Source: Diphasiastrum complanatum (lineage: Eukaryota; Streptophyta; Lycopodiopsida; Lycopodiales; Lycopodiaceae). Taken from it: DNA of 64,000 nucleotides. The translations under genes were made by a program, and so were the position numbers. This document shows, one piece after another, positions 1-11,499 of the stretch. The notes below the pieces were generated by a model. That model worked only from the letters and a program-made list of their open reading frames with translations. It had not been told where the DNA came from and did no database searches. Position 1 is the first letter of the stretch. Every line of letters begins with the position of its first letter. The stretch is from NCBI GenBank assembly GCA_029204225.1, contig MU831901.1, forward strand, positions 33,525-97,524, written 5' to 3'.

Positions 1-1332
1 CATCTAAGACAAGAAGGGATTTTAGAAACGATGCGCAAAGATGGGAGATGTATATAATGTTTTTTCACATCAGCATCAAAAGCATCAAAGAAACCCCGGG
101 TGGAAAATGGACCATGAAGGTGGGAGATACATGAGGGTTCATGAGCTCCATACATGAACCTAAAAATGGACTGAACCAATGAACTCTAAAGTGGGGAAGA
201 AATAGCTACACACAGGACCTATATAGTGACCAGTAACAAAGGGAGGGAGAGAGAGAGGCTCTCTTTCCATAGGATCATGGATCCATCCAGGGAGGACAAA
301 CCGAGGAGAGTGGTGGCAATCTATCAATTTATGTCGATACTAATCTTGATACGCGCTTTGTCTTTCATGAAGAGGGCAACAAAACTTTTGGAGAGCTGCG
401 GGGTTAGTTTTTTCTGAAGCGCCTTTCCGTGTTCCAGTTTGTGATTAATCCAACCTAGTGGTGCATTTTGGAGGCTTCCTTCGGGGTTTAACTGTAGGCT
501 TGCAGTCTTTTTATCCTTTGTTTGTCCTGTAGTTATCGAGTATTTTTGTGCGTAGCTCTCTGTGTATTGGAATGCTGTGAAAATCACAAGCTGGTCAAAT
601 CAAATATTGATGGCTACACATACGCACAGTTGTTTTGTATTTTTGGAGGAATTGTATGGGAACATCGAATACTTCTAGAGACCAAATGTTGCTTTGAAGA
701 CTAAGCCTAGTAGTAATAAGTAGCTCAGGATCTTGTGCTGCCTATAAAACGTCAGTACTCGGGCTTTTCAATATCTAGCTACCGCATTGTGTAAATGCAC
801 GGGTTTTCCTTCTAGCGTTTGAAATTCTTGTAGATAATTGGATAGGAACGTTGTGTGTAAGTTATGAATTTTTGAGTCCTTTCCCGAAAGAATGATACGA
901 GTTCTGGTAGATATCAACCACAGCATAATCTTAATGAGACATCTAGCACCCCCTCCTGTATTTAGCAACGTTCAGTCAGTGCCTTGTTAATAAGATGCTA
1001 AGAGCAGTTAGGGCCCTAAACGACCGTTACATGATGGCCCCTAACCAAGTGGAGCAAACCACAGGTGGGGCACACTTCTTAGTTTAAATTGAGTATCACG
1101 AATTAATTGTTCTGATAAAACGACCACAGCTTCCAGTAAAACTAACATGTGAAAGAAATGTAGGCTGTTTGACTGAGCTAATTTGTTGAAATGCACAGAA
1201 TTTGGATTGCAGCAGTCTTTGGGGGCTTAAATGATTATCTATGAAAATGTGAATGCCGGATCAGATTCACGTTAGCTGTTGTTTTAGTCATCCTACAACC
1301 TTGCTGATATGTTCTTCGCTTGTCTATTTCAG
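1..1332. other. Anonymous AT-rich sequence, no gene recognised
   Basis: I see no ORF with recognisable motifs here. The short open frames (226-417, 522-704 and others) have no family signature and no homologous second copy in the window. The stretch may be intron or upstream sequence of whatever gene the exon-like block at 1333-1399 came from. Confidence 0.5.
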
Positions 1333-1399
1333 GACTTTTAAAATGCCATCACAGGTTGTGTTATCCAGATTGGACGAAGTGGGACTGCAAGATTTGATG
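1333..1399 (+). other. Orphan exon-like block
   Basis: A pyrimidine-rich tract ending in TATTTCAG comes just before position 1333, and a consensus donor GTAAGT starts at 1400. The 67 bp between them are open and read TFKMPSQVVLSRLDEVGL followed by QDLM. This has the look of a real internal exon (acceptor, open frame, donor), but I do not recognise the protein and see no partner exons nearby. It could be a captured gene fragment or a chance arrangement. Confidence 0.25.
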
Positions 1400-1440
1400 G
1401 TAAGTTTACAATTTTTTCAAAGTTTGTTGTTTGCTTGTTT

Positions 1441-1628
1441 TCTTATCTCGCATGCATTGTCAATCATGGTTCAATGCAGCTTGTAGTTTCTTATCTCACA
1501 TGCATCGTCAATCATGGTTCAATGCAACTTGTAGTTTCTTATCTCACATGCATCGTCAATCATGTTTCAATGCAGCTTGTAATTTCTTATCTCGCATGCA
1601 TCATCAATCATGTTTTTATGCAGCTTGA
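1441..1628. repeat. 48-bp tandem repeat, about 4 units
   Basis: Units of 48 bp begin at about 1441, 1489, 1537 and 1585. Each starts TCTTATCTC(A/G)CATGCAT and carries CAATCATG.TTCAATGCA. Because 48 is a multiple of 3, the repeat is open in two frames as a 16-residue repeat. That is a by-product of the period, not evidence of a protein. Confidence 0.85.
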
Positions 1629-2088
1629 GTTTATTTCCTATACCTTCAACTTAGAGAGACTAGGTAGTTGTACTTGAAACATCAACAATTTATGATAGCG
1701 ATATTGTGTGACTATTGGGCACGGATATGGAGGCACCAACTTCGTTAATTGAACTTGATGATTGCTGTACTTAGGAATCTAAAATCTTCACAATTGGAAG
1801 GAAGAAATCCTTGTTGTAGAGTATATTTTTTCATTTAGGATAAATTTTATTTTGGCAAGAAAGGATTCACGAAGTTTTTGTGACGAAAAAATTGGCAAGA
1901 TGAAACATTATAGGCTAGATTGATTATCACATTAGTGGACAATCTATTTGTTGACTAGAAACCAAATTTTTGGTGTCTGTGTGTTCGGAAACCTTAAATA
2001 TCAACAAGGACAAGGTTGGGTTGGTACTTGTTATAGTGAGGAAGTGGCATAGTTTAGTTTTATGTTATTGAAGTAACTTCCTATAGGT
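1629..2088. other. No recognisable feature
   Basis: AT-rich sequence between the 48-bp repeat and the LINE fragment. I see no open frame with motifs and no clear repeat. Confidence 0.4.
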
Positions 2089-2690
2089 TTAAGCAGTAAC
2101 AATCTTCAGCGGCTGTCCATCATAGTAGAACGTGTCATCCCTCATATGCTGTCGATTAGTGTTGAACACCATCACCTTGGTCTTAGCTATATTCATCGTC
2201 AAACCCCAAGCCAAGCAAAAGCCATGGAGAGCATCAAGGTGTCGCAGTAATCCAGATGGTGTAGAGGATAGTAATGCCACATCGTTCACATATAATAAGA
2301 TAGGAATGATAACATCAGCCAGTGGACATCCATCACCACCCTCCTCTTTGACAAAAGCCTTGCGGAAATCCACAAAGTAACAATATACTCTCTGCTTTTG
2401 GTGTCTAGCCTCGTCTATGATGCATCGTAGGACAAATACATGATTAGTAGTAGAATATCCTGGTCTGAAGCCTGCTTGCCCAAGAGCAAACAAATCATCC
2501 GACTCTGCCTGGGAACCAACCATGGACTACAAAACTGAGCCATAAAGCTTTGCCATCGTGTGACTGATCATGATAGTGCGATAATTATCTACATTCACTG
2601 GGTCGCCAACCATAGGGTGAAGGAGATTCGTGCACCAGGTGGTGGGAAAACCAACAGTAACAACATGGTTAAAAGTGTGGGCAATGTAGG
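2089..2690 (-). pseudogene. LINE-type (non-LTR) reverse transcriptase remnant
   Basis: Read on the minus strand, the fragment starts near 2690 with residues typical of the RT fingers region (a FNH...GFP block, then GDPVNVDNYR, then MAKLYGSVL). It continues with QAGFRPGYSTTNHVF and CYFVDFRKAF, which are fingers/palm motifs of non-LTR reverse transcriptases. After FRKAF the middle of the domain is deleted. The remainder contains YVNDVALLS, the altered form of the catalytic F/YADD box, with Asn in place of the first Ala/Asp position, followed by the thumb-like WGLTMNIAKTKVMVF. There is a stop after YGSVL. No endonuclease, second ORF or poly-A end is seen, so this is a dead 5'- and 3'-truncated copy. 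Confidence 0.85.
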
Positions 2691-3002
2691 GCGTTATTCA
2701 GCCTCAGAGAAGTGAATGCTCACCAGAGGATTTGGGAGAGGTGAACGCTCACCAAAAGAGTGACAAGCTCTCAAGACCACAAGTCTCTGGGGGAAATCAA
2801 TATCACGAACCTGTGGACTATATTCCTGGACCATTTTGGTCGATTCCAAATGCATTCTACGCAAGTTCAAGAGTATGCTACACAAGTGCTGCTATGATAT
2901 TGAATCTGCACATACCTGTGGTGCAATGCCTATCACACACTGAGGATGCCTATCTTTGCCTTGTTTTGATGGTTATGGCTGTGGGGTTGTGGGTTCATGA
3001 TA

Positions 3003-3300
3003 TGTTAACCGTGCAATTTGTTAGGGTTTAGGGTGTTATGTTAACTGTGCCATTTGTTAGGGTGTCGGGTTTAGCATGTTGTGTTCAATGATTGGACATG
3101 ATGCAGATGACATGAGAGACATGAAGATGTGCTGGTGTAAAACAATAGGTGTAGCATGTATAATTTCCGTACTACGTCCGCTCTCTCTCTATCATTTTGC
3201 ACAGAGCAAACCATTTCTAACAAACCATTCAAATTGCACAGAGCAAACCATTTCTAACTAGCCATTCAAATTTCATAGAGCTAACCATTTGTAACCAACC
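3003..3300. repeat. Two short tandem repeats (about 36 and 37 bp)
   Basis: At 3003-3075 a unit TGTTAAC.GTGC.ATTTGTTAGGG occurs twice. At about 3200-3300 a unit CAGAGCAAACCATTTCTAAC.A.CCATTCAAA occurs two to three times and decays at the right end. The two repeats are partly complementary (ATTTGTTAGGG versus the CTAACAAA-like core), so they may be inverted derivatives of one motif. Confidence 0.6.
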
Positions 3301-3689
3301 ATAATAAATTTAGCCACGCTGTTGGAATGTAAATGGAATTGCTTACATTGCCATAGGTTACTTTGACCCAAAAGGTCGAGAGTTGTGTACCCATGGTCAT
3401 TTAGTATATTAGGCCCACCAAACTTCGAGTCAGCTAAGTTAGTATGAAATTAACTTGGTAGGGACTCATGGGTCCACTAGGCCTAATTGTGACATTAAGT
3501 ACCCCAACTTGACATATTGGAGGAACAAGGCAATCATCGGGATTGACCTACACAAGTCAATCATTCGTGAGAATAGCCGAAGCAATCGTGAGGGCATTAA
3601 ACTGATTGTCTTAAACTAATAAGAGATTAAATGATAGAGCATAGACATATACCTGCAACAGTAGGGAGTGTACGCCTCCTGCTCTCATG

Positions 3690-5600
3690 CTGTCCGCGGT
3701 GCGTCGAACCACCCTGGTGTTGGTGTTGTAGTACACCAAGTCATTGCATCGCTTAGTCGTGAGGCGGTTCCACCTGTTTGTGTGAACAAGGCTGAACGCT
3801 GACCAGTTCCGCTCGCACACGCAAGAAGAACAATCATGCATTAACTGGCAGCCACTTTCGTGAGTCCCGGCCTTGTAGAGACAATGCGGAAACTGGTTGG
3901 ATGAATGAGATTAGTTAACATACTTGTGAAAGGACTCGGAATGCGAGCATCCTTAGGTCTGTCTGTCCAGCGCCGTAACTATCCCACTATGATACAGGCA
4001 TAAGCCTGTTCTCTCGGACACGTGCAAGGTCCTCGCCGAACAGCCCCAGACAGTGCCTGAAATTGAGTAGTGATACGTGTGAGTACAATTGAGCCTGCGC
4101 AGGGAAATTAAGCGAACGAAAGCATACGATAGAGCAAGAGTTTACCCGTAACTCAGCCTCTGCTCCTCGAGCTTGCTGCGGATACCAGTGTTACTGCTCA
4201 GGAGGCATATGTATGAGAACCAGTCCGCACGCAGCTCTGCATCGTCGTATTGCCTCTCGCTTTGAAACAACGGATGCAATATGTGGGCCACGCTGTGAAT
4301 GGGCCGGTGAAACTTATCCCATCGTCGCCGCCACAACCGCCTAATAGGCTCCAACCTGTGGACCATACCATGTGGAGGCAACAATTAGCTACGGCAGCAA
4401 GACGAAAAAGAGTGCAAATGGAAGGAAAGATGGTGAGATGGAAAATGTTATACCTGGCACGGTCCAGCTCAAAACGCTGGAGAGACTCGCCTATGCGGTC
4501 CATGAACTCGTATAAGAGGCCCATCGTGCACCCCTCGCAATCAACGAGCCTCAGAACAGAGTAGATGGGGCGCATGATGTGCATGAGCTGCTGCACATCA
4601 ACCCAGAAAGGCTCCATGAAGAGTATTTCGTGGAGCCAAGCCCTTTGGGGTCGTGGATAGGTCCATGGCTGTGAACTCTACAGAAGTAGCCATGCACCGC
4701 AAATCACCCTTGAGCTTGTGTAGCCGCTCAAGCATGATGAACTGAAAGGCGAAGCAGGTGCGAGTGGGCTTCTTTAAGTCGAGCTTGCATTGACAACGGA
4801 ATGAGAGGCACACACAGAACGAGCGAAAAAATAAGAAGCATCTTGAACGAGTCAAAAAATAAGTAGCATCTTACCTGCTGAATGTGTGGAAAAGGGCGGT
4901 GGTGCGGCGCTTGCGTGTGACGAAGTCCACAACCGCAAGTGCTCTCGTGGAATATCACTGACCCAAGGCAGGAGCCCGATGGAATGCAGGAGGAGGTCCA
5001 GTGAGTGTGCGGCACATGGAGTCCACACAATGGAGGGATACTCTGCCATAAGAAGCTCCCCCATACCGCGACAGTTGGACACATTGTCCGTCACAACCTA
5101 TCGCGATCAGTTGATACGATTGATGCACAACTTGGGAACACATTGCAATCAATCGAAAACTATTGAAACATTTGTAACAAGCAACTAATGAAAAAAAATT
5201 TACCTGAACAACGCGTTGTGGGCCAACCTCCTCTATCGCCGCGCGGATGATGCCGTAGATTTACTCGGCCATGTGCACTCTCCCTGCCTCAGAGGCGTTG
5301 ACGCTGCAGAGGAACATGGAACCGTAGCAGCTGGAAACCATGACGTTGATGAGTGGACGTCTACGACGATCAGTCCACCCATCAGCCATGATGGAGCAGC
5401 CGTATCTATCCTAGGCCTTCTGCAATGCGGCTATTCTCTCTCTGACGGATGCAACCCGCTCCTGGAGCAAAGGGCCGCGAAGCGCGTCGGCTGTGAGTGG
5501 TGTGTAGCCGGGCCCGCAGATTGCAACTTTCGAGATAGCCTCTCAAAAGATGCGGGATGATGCCACATGCGGCATTCTTAGTATCCTTGAGAAACCAGCT
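3690..5600 (-). pseudogene. hAT-superfamily transposase (DUF659 type), decayed
   Basis: Minus strand, read from about 5600 downwards. The order is a GPGYTPLTADALRG block (about 5540-5490), SIMADGWTDRRRRPLINV (about 5395-5340) and then VVTDNVSNCRG...WTPCAAHSLDLLL (about 5097-5010), which is the DUF659 core of plant hAT transposases. This is followed by KKPTRTCFAFQFIMLERL (about 4790-4740), FWVDVQQLMHIMRPIYSVLRLVD (about 4606-4540) and RRWDKFHRPIHSVAHILHP (about 4330-4270). The C-terminal dimerisation-type block CERNWSAFSLVHTNR comes last (about 3820-3700). A clean GT-AG intron lies at 5098-5203 (exon ends in CAG, donor GTAAAT, acceptor ATAG) between VVQ and VVTDN. Breaks include TAA after HMAE (5261-5263), a stop before DRYGCSIM, and frameshifts. 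No BED finger, terminal inverted repeats or 8-bp duplication was found. Confidence 0.85.
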
Positions 5601-5999
5601 TGATTTACATTTTCATTCAAGAGGTATTCTAATTTCTAACCACACTTCTACTTTTGTGACTTCCGTCTTCATTTTGCTGCATCTACGTGTTTAGTCTGTT
5701 ACAGTAGCATCTTCATTTTGCATCATCAGCATCAGTTCCGTAACCTTTTAGTGTCATTTGCATCATCAAGTAGATCCTATTATTGGCTAAGAAGTTGATC
5801 TACCTAAGAGATGGTTGCTTGAATTTGGGCAAATTGGATCGAATTTAGGGTTTCAGAAGACTACATATACAGCAGCAGGCCTCATTTGAGTGCAGTTGGT
5901 TGTTCATGACGTTAGCACAGTCAGAGTAGCTCAAATTAGCATAGCTAGCTTACTACTTTGAGAGATCTGCTACTGGATCACTGTCTTTTGCTCACTTAA

Positions 6000-6001
<2 letters not shown>
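5601..6001. other. No recognisable gene
   Basis: Sequence to the right (upstream) of the hAT remnant. The N-terminal zinc finger of the transposase would be expected here, but no C-C-H-C/H pattern is readable. Confidence 0.35.
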
Positions 6002-6002
<1 letters not shown>

Positions 6003-6049
<47 letters not shown>

Positions 6050-6092
6050 GCACGCACGCACGCGCGTGCACACACACACACACACACACACA
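6003..6092. repeat. Compound microsatellite (CT)n-(CACG)n-(CA)n
   Basis: Uninterrupted CT from 6003 to 6047, then CACG repeats, then CA repeats to about 6092. Confidence 0.97.
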
Positions 6093-9000
6093 CTTTATTA
6101 TTGTGGTAATTTGAATCAATATGGGTCTGGATCCACTGACATCTCAGTGGTTCTTTGCTGGGTGTCTACAGTGACTTCATGGAGAAAAAAAAATGCCTGA
6201 AAAGATGAATTGCTTCACCACAACATTTCTACATTGACTGACATTTGGTGTATGGATCAGGATGAAATGAGACACGTTGTTTGGTGGTTATTACATTCTT
6301 ATGGAACATTAAAAGTTGCAGTTTGTGGGATTTTGTTATACCTGCTCAGAATTCCAGAATTGTGGCTTGTTGACCTGTTTGCCGATTTACTCTACTTCCT
6401 GCAGTCACTTAGCAGGTTGATGGTTGCGCAGTATACGAATTTGTTTAACCTGTAGTGTGCTCTTTGGGGATCATTTATATGATAGCCTTGTTGAGCATGA
6501 ATGGCCTCCTTTGTTGTGTTTTCTGGTGGTAATGGCTGTAGGTTGCAGGTTGCAGGTGGCTCTCTGTTGGCATTTATTTTCCTGCTCTGGGTGCCACTTT
6601 ACCGTGTACTCTGATTTCGGTTTGACTGCTGGCTTCAGGTTCTACGTTTGACTGGTCTATTCCTTCTCAAGTTTCTGTTTTTTTTTTCTTGTGTTATGTT
6701 GAGTGTTGGTACTCCCTTTCTTGGTAGCCCCCTTTCTGGTCTCATGTATGCCCTTGTTGCTTTGCTGTACTGCTGCACTTTTTTGCTGCCTGCGTTCTTT
6801 GGTGTGGTGCCCCTGGTGCTTATTGGTGTCCTGGTGTCCTCCTTTTTCTTCAGCATGGCAGATAGCAAGGTATGTCTGGGAGATTTTGTGGTGGTCTTGT
6901 TGTATGTTTTTGTTATGGTTTGTGGCTCCTTCTGTTGAGCTGTTTGCTGGTCTGCTATTCTTCTAGGCTGGTGTTTGGCTTGTCCTTTACATGTTATATC
7001 TTTTTTTTGCGCTCTGTTTTGACTTTTTGGTTTGTATCTTTTGACTGTCTGTTCTGCTATTGCAAGGTCGCTACTGTAGTGGCCTCTTCTGTACTTTAGT
7101 TTCTAACTTGTTCCCTGATTATGCTGGTCTAGTACTGTCTTAAGCTTCATGGATGTCCAGCTACACATGCTATTCAGGTATGACACTGCTATGAAATACA
7201 GTACTTATACTGTTGATTTGGTTCACTTTTGGCAGATAGTTTTTAGATTTTGCAGTAGTTTGACATCTTCAGGTCGAATGTACATTGGGTTGGATGGATG
7301 GATGATAAATCAATAATGTTCGAAATATTTATGATCATAGGTTTTCTCAGTAGAAAGTTTTTTTTACTTGTGCTACTGATGATTTGTCTGTGGCACCAAC
7401 ACTAACTCTGGCGTTAAGGTGCTATAAAACGGACAAGTTTCAGCGCTGATTTGTTCTGTCAGTAACTTTTACTGGTGCTGGTTCTTTGTGGAGTTTGACA
7501 TCATCTGGTCGTTTGTACATTGGCTACTATCACTTATTCCAGATTCATGCAGATAGGAAATTGATTAGTTTCAGTGCAGGTTTTTTATGTCTTTGGCTAT
7601 TATTCGTACTAGTCCCGCTTCTGAAACTTGGGTTGCAACTTCTTGGTATTTTCACCATTAGTAATGATCAGGCTGCTACATAGCATATTATGTTTACTTG
7701 TTAATTTTTTAATGTTTGTGCAACAGACTTGGGCTGCTAGAGACCAATGGATCAAGCCAAACATCTTTTCCATCACTATAGATCTATACACTATACAGGA
7801 ATATTGCCATCTCATTGAAGAATAAACAAGGATTCTGTGAACGTGTTATATGGTAAGTGGTTCCTACTCTGATTTATACGGAAGAGTCGTGCATATGCTA
7901 TGGCATGCATTGCTGCAACACCTGCAACAAGGACCTAATGATTATATGCTTAAATTTTTTGTAATGAACTTTGCCAGTGTGTTAGGAGCCTACTATCCAG
8001 GTGCTAGAATCAATTTCATTTTGAAATTGTTGATCTTGAATTTGCTGATCTGTATCACTTGCAAGGCTACAGATTTAGTTTTATCATGAGCTGCAAAGCT
8101 CTTAAGCATATAATTTTTCAGTAATGATCATGTTATATTGTGTCCAAACTTTTGAGTCCTATTACAAATGCATGACATCCTTGAGATTTGAATGTTACAT
8201 ATTCTAAGATTGAAATGGGTTTACCCTGGGGTGTTAATTTTTAGATGTGCGAATAGTTTATTGGAACTTAGTGTTTAGAAGTGGGAATAAGTTATTGGAA
8301 TTGGGATGCTAAACCACATCATGTCTTTAGAATTTGCGGGGTGGCTCCGCAATGCTGCATCACGAAACAGAGAATATGGTATAGCTCTTCTTTGTGCTCA
8401 CTGGAGCATACAAATTTCTGCACTGCGTGTGGCCTTCCTGTTAATGCCAAGATTGTTTTGCTTAAAATGATGGGCAATCGTGCCAACATTCAATCATAAA
8501 GTGAACAGTTACGAGCTTTGTTAACCAGAATGAATTTTCTTAATACATAAGATAAAGAATAATAACAGCTGGTCAACCTTCAACAATGCAAAAATTTATA
8601 TGCAAGCAGCAACTTAGTCAGCCGAAATGTCATCTTTGATGTTACAAATTCAAGATATAAAATCACAACATTGCAAAAAACCGATCACCCAAATTTCTTG
8701 AAGGCTCTTAAGAGCAAGCACCATCAACACAAGACAAAACATAAATGACAACTCAGAAATGGAAATGCTCCTCAGCATTGGTAGTCCTGCAGCCAACCAG
8801 AGTCCTGAGAAGAATTGGCAAAATGGTAGGTCCTAGTGCTCAAGATCCTCGAAAGCCCTAGCCTTCGAGCCTAAAACACAGCCACACCAGACAATATCCC
8901 ATCGTTGAGTCTTTTGCTACGAGGTGCCAGACCCTTGTATGTGACCCCACTCACTATTGATCCATCATCATTGGCATACTCTATTGGCAAAACTCAAAGG

Positions 9001-9174
9001 CTAGATAACCTCTCAACCACTTGACCAAAGATTCATTTGCCTTTCTTGTATCTTGGATTGGTAACATTTTGCATCTTGCTAAGTCCATCAACTAACACTC
9101 AAAAACTAAATTTGCTATTTCCATGATTTATGCAACCAACCACCAAATCTTGAAGGTTTGACGCTCTTTGTTTG
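6093..9174. other. About 3 kb without a recognisable gene
   Basis: Many short open frames occur in T-rich sequence (6210-7100 in particular), but their hydrophobic translations come from the base composition. Two places look exon-like. A CAACAG acceptor at about 7732 precedes a short open piece reading TWAARDQWIKPNIFSITID and ending in TAA near 7824. A TTCAG near 6853 precedes ATGGCAGATAGCAAG and a GTATGT donor. Neither can be tied to a family. The region could be introns of a lost gene or old transposon sequence. Confidence 0.35.
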
Positions 9175-9242
9175 TTGAGGATAAAATGCCTTATACAATC
9201 AAAATAACTATTAGGTACTTGTATATATCTAAATGTATAACA

Positions 9243-9255
9243 TGGTATTAGAATT
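9243..9255 (+). other. Degenerate copia primer-binding site
   Basis: TGGTATTAGAATT is a two- to three-base variant of the initiator-Met-tRNA primer-binding site TGGTATCAGAGCC. It follows sequence ending ATAACA, as an LTR end should (CA). It lies 240 bp upstream of a copia gag start on the same strand, so the two probably belong together. Confidence 0.5.
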
Positions 9256-9494
9256 TACATAGTTAGGGTGAATCTCATTGGTCCAGCATCCTATTTCTTT
9301 GAGAAGGTATCTAAGCTTGGTTGCTGCTTGAAGATACGAAAGCTGGTTACTGTCTAAACATATCAGAGCTAGTTATTGTATGAAAACATTAGAGCGGGTT
9401 ATCCGAACCTTAATATATTGTTTGAACCATAATAGATTGATAAAAGTTAGTGACAACATTATTTTTATTTTCTATTCGTCATTATTATCCACAT

Positions 9495-9674
9495 ATGGAT
9501 TCCTCCAGTAAGACAATGTCGATGATTGATAAAAGGAATGGAAGTAACTACCACATGTGGAGATTTAAAACGAAAGTCAGCTTACTTGCTAAAGAGATAT
9601 GGGATATTGTAGAAGGAATGGGGGGAAAACTTCTAACCGATCAACAATCACTTATTAACACTAGAGTCGTCTAA
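9495..9674 (+). pseudogene. copia gag N-terminal fragment
   Basis: Starts at ATG 9495 and reads MDSSSKTMSMIDKRNG followed by SNYHMWRFKTKVSLLAKE and IWDIVEG. This is the N-terminal gag signature of plant Ty1/copia elements: a G.NY..W...M..LL block followed by (L)WDIV.G. The frame ends after about 59 residues. The rest of the capsid, the zinc knuckle and pol are absent. Only about 430 bp separate it from a similar gag start in the opposite orientation (10109-10306). Confidence 0.75.
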
Positions 9675-9902
9675 AAATGCACTCAAAAGTGTGCATGTTA
9701 AGCACTTATTCAAAAAATCATATCTCATAAACTATGATGTGTGTTCTTTATATATACATTTATCGATTAAAATTTTGACACCTTCATTTTGAGTAATTTA
9801 TATGTCAGATATGATGTGTCAAACATGTGGGGGTATTGATGAAACTTCGATATTTTCATATATGAGATTACATTGTTGTGATTTTTATATTAAATTTTTA
9901 GC

Positions 9903-10190
9903 CTGTCTACTCTGAAAAATCCTATATAATTATAGAAACATGCTTATTAAAAAAAAATTGAAGTCAGAGATCTATAGAGATAGATACATGCATTCAAAGT
10001 TACTCTTTTAAGCGTTGATAAAAATCACCAAACCTGGAAATATCATATATGTGTGTATAATACCATGATTTTAACAATATTTTTTGTGTGTGTCTACTTT
10101 AAAAGATATTATATGACCATAGAAACATATCTCTCAAATTTTTTTTTTTTCAATTTGGAGTTATGTAGAGATAGATATGTGCATCTAGTG
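9903..10190. repeat. Degenerate direct repeat, about 190-bp spacing
   Basis: A block of about 97 bp at 9903-9999 (TCTACT...ATAGAAACAT...TAGAGATAGATA) recurs in degraded form at 10092-10190. The second copy overlaps the minus-strand gag fragment ending at 10109. It looks like local duplication of element-internal sequence rather than a satellite. Confidence 0.5.
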
Positions 10191-10306
10191 CCATCAAATA
10201 TGTCCCACAGTTCTTTGGCTAGTAGCATGACCTTCATCTTGAACTTCCAAAGATGGTAGTTATCTTGTCGAGTTTGAATCAGAGATGACCTAGAAGACGG
10301 ATCCAT
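10109..10306 (-). pseudogene. copia gag N-terminal fragment
   Basis: Minus strand from ATG at 10306: MDPSSRSSLIQTRQDNYHLW then KFKMKVMLLAKELWDIFDGT, the same copia gag N-terminal signature as at 9495. After about 42 residues the reading passes into a poly-Lys-like A-rich tract and ends. It sits 130 bp downstream of a perfect PBS and a 128-bp LTR on the same strand. These three parts are the 5' end of one copia element inserted into the older copy to the right. Confidence 0.8.
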
Positions 10307-10438
10307 TCTGGTGTGTTGAGCGAGATCGTTGGCAGAAACAATAAAATCGAAATATTGTTGGTTGCGCGCTTGCTAGAACGATGTCTTGATAGAAACAAGA
10401 ATGATAATCCGCAACAGAAATATAGATTACTGAATTGC

Positions 10439-10452
10439 CCACTCTGATACCA
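10439..10452 (-). other. copia primer-binding site
   Basis: The minus strand reads TGGTATCAGAGTGG immediately after the LTR end CA at 10453. It matches the initiator-Met-tRNA PBS of plant copia elements, so reverse transcription would start here and extend into the LTR at 10453-10580. Confidence 0.85.
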
Positions 10453-10580
10453 TGTCAGTTTTAGTTAGGTTATAAATAATGAGCTCTGAAAATATATCGG
10501 AAATCGAGAGTATGAGCTGACATCAGATTAGTAAAGGACTGATAGAAATAGAACTTTGATATCAGATCGTGTGACTGACA
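10453..10580 (-). mobile_element. Short (128-bp) copia 5' LTR
   Basis: On the minus strand the block starts TGTCAGT at 10580 and ends ACTGACA at 10453, a perfect 7-bp inverted terminus with TG...CA ends. The PBS follows directly. It is inserted in the integrase ORF of the copia copy to the right, whose homology stops at 10581. No second LTR of this family was recognised, so the right boundary is an insertion junction and the left part of the element is lost or scrambled. Confidence 0.75.
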
Positions 10581-11490
10581 ACGAAAGCTTGAGCGAGGAC
10601 GGTTTAGGATGGCTCTCTCGCTCTTAGGTATGTGAACATACACTCGGCATCCAAATACTCGCAACCCATCCATCTTAGGCTTCTTACCAGTGAATACCTC
10701 CTCGGGTGTGCGATTATGTACAGCAACTGTAGGACTTCTATTTTGTAAGAACACAACAGTTTTGATAGCTTCTCCCCAAAAAGAATCAGTAACTCCCATA
10801 TGTGTCATCATTGCCCTAGCTGCTTCGACAATGGTACGATTCTTTCTTTCAACTACCCCATTTTGTTGAGGTGTATCAACTTGCGCAAACTCCTGTTTAA
10901 TGCCATGCTTCTTGCAAAAATCAATAAAATCTATGGAACGATACTCACCACCACGATCTGTCATGAGTACCTTGATCTTAGCACCTGATTGATTTTCAAC
11001 CAATGCTTTGAAGCTTTTGAAGCATCCAAATGTATCAGACTTCTACTTAACAGTGTAGATCCAGGTCTTCCGTGAGTAGTCATCAATGAAGGTTAGCAAA
11101 TAAAATGCTTTACCAATAGACATCACCTTCATTGGCCCACATAGGTCAGAGTGTATAAACTATAGCCCTTGTTGCTCCTTTTTTGTTGAACTTCTTCCTG
11201 TGTAACTTGCCTAGCACGCACTCCTTGCAAATGGACTCTTCCTTGTCATCCAAACTAGGTAGACCTATTACCATCTTGAGCTTACGAAGTAGCCTCAAGC
11301 TTTTGAAGTTCAAATGCCCCATGCGTCTATGCCATAAATCACTTTGTGATATAGATGTAGATGCTAACACATTGCACTTCGTAACAACAACATTTAGCTT
11401 GTACAAACCACAAGTTTTATCCCTAAAGCCATCAACAATCACTTTGAAACCCCATTTCACATCCTTGATCTAGCATTTCTTGTCGTTGAA
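10581..11490 (-). pseudogene. copia integrase remnant (zinc-binding plus catalytic core)
   Basis: Minus strand. The pre-integrase HHCC module is readable at about 11330-11190 (LWHRRMGHLNFKSL, then CKECVLGKLHRKKF). The rve core follows with its three acidic residues: Asp in TFIDDYSR (about 11080), Asp in VLMTDRGGEY (about 10970) and Glu in QQNGVVERKNR (about 10850). The capping region WGEAIKTVVFLQNRSPT and FGCRVYVHIPKSER follows. Homology stops abruptly at 10581, where the 128-bp LTR begins. In-frame TAG codons lie at 11043-11045 and 11470-11472. It is part of the copia element whose gag-protease is at 11500-12651. Confidence 0.9.
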
Positions 11491-11499
11491 CTCCACTTT

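Noticed and set aside
1431-1677. Repeat protein with 16-residue units
   Set aside because: The 48-bp tandem repeat is a multiple of three, so two frames are open; no start context or flanking coding sequence supports a gene.
2132-2380. Plus-strand ORF opposite the LINE fragment
   Set aside because: Shadow of the minus-strand reverse transcriptase reading; it has no motif of its own.
6210-7100. Several hydrophobic ORFs in series
   Set aside because: The sequence is T-rich (runs of T and TGT/CTG), which gives Leu/Phe/Cys/Val-rich translations in any frame; no motif, no second copy and no consistent frame.
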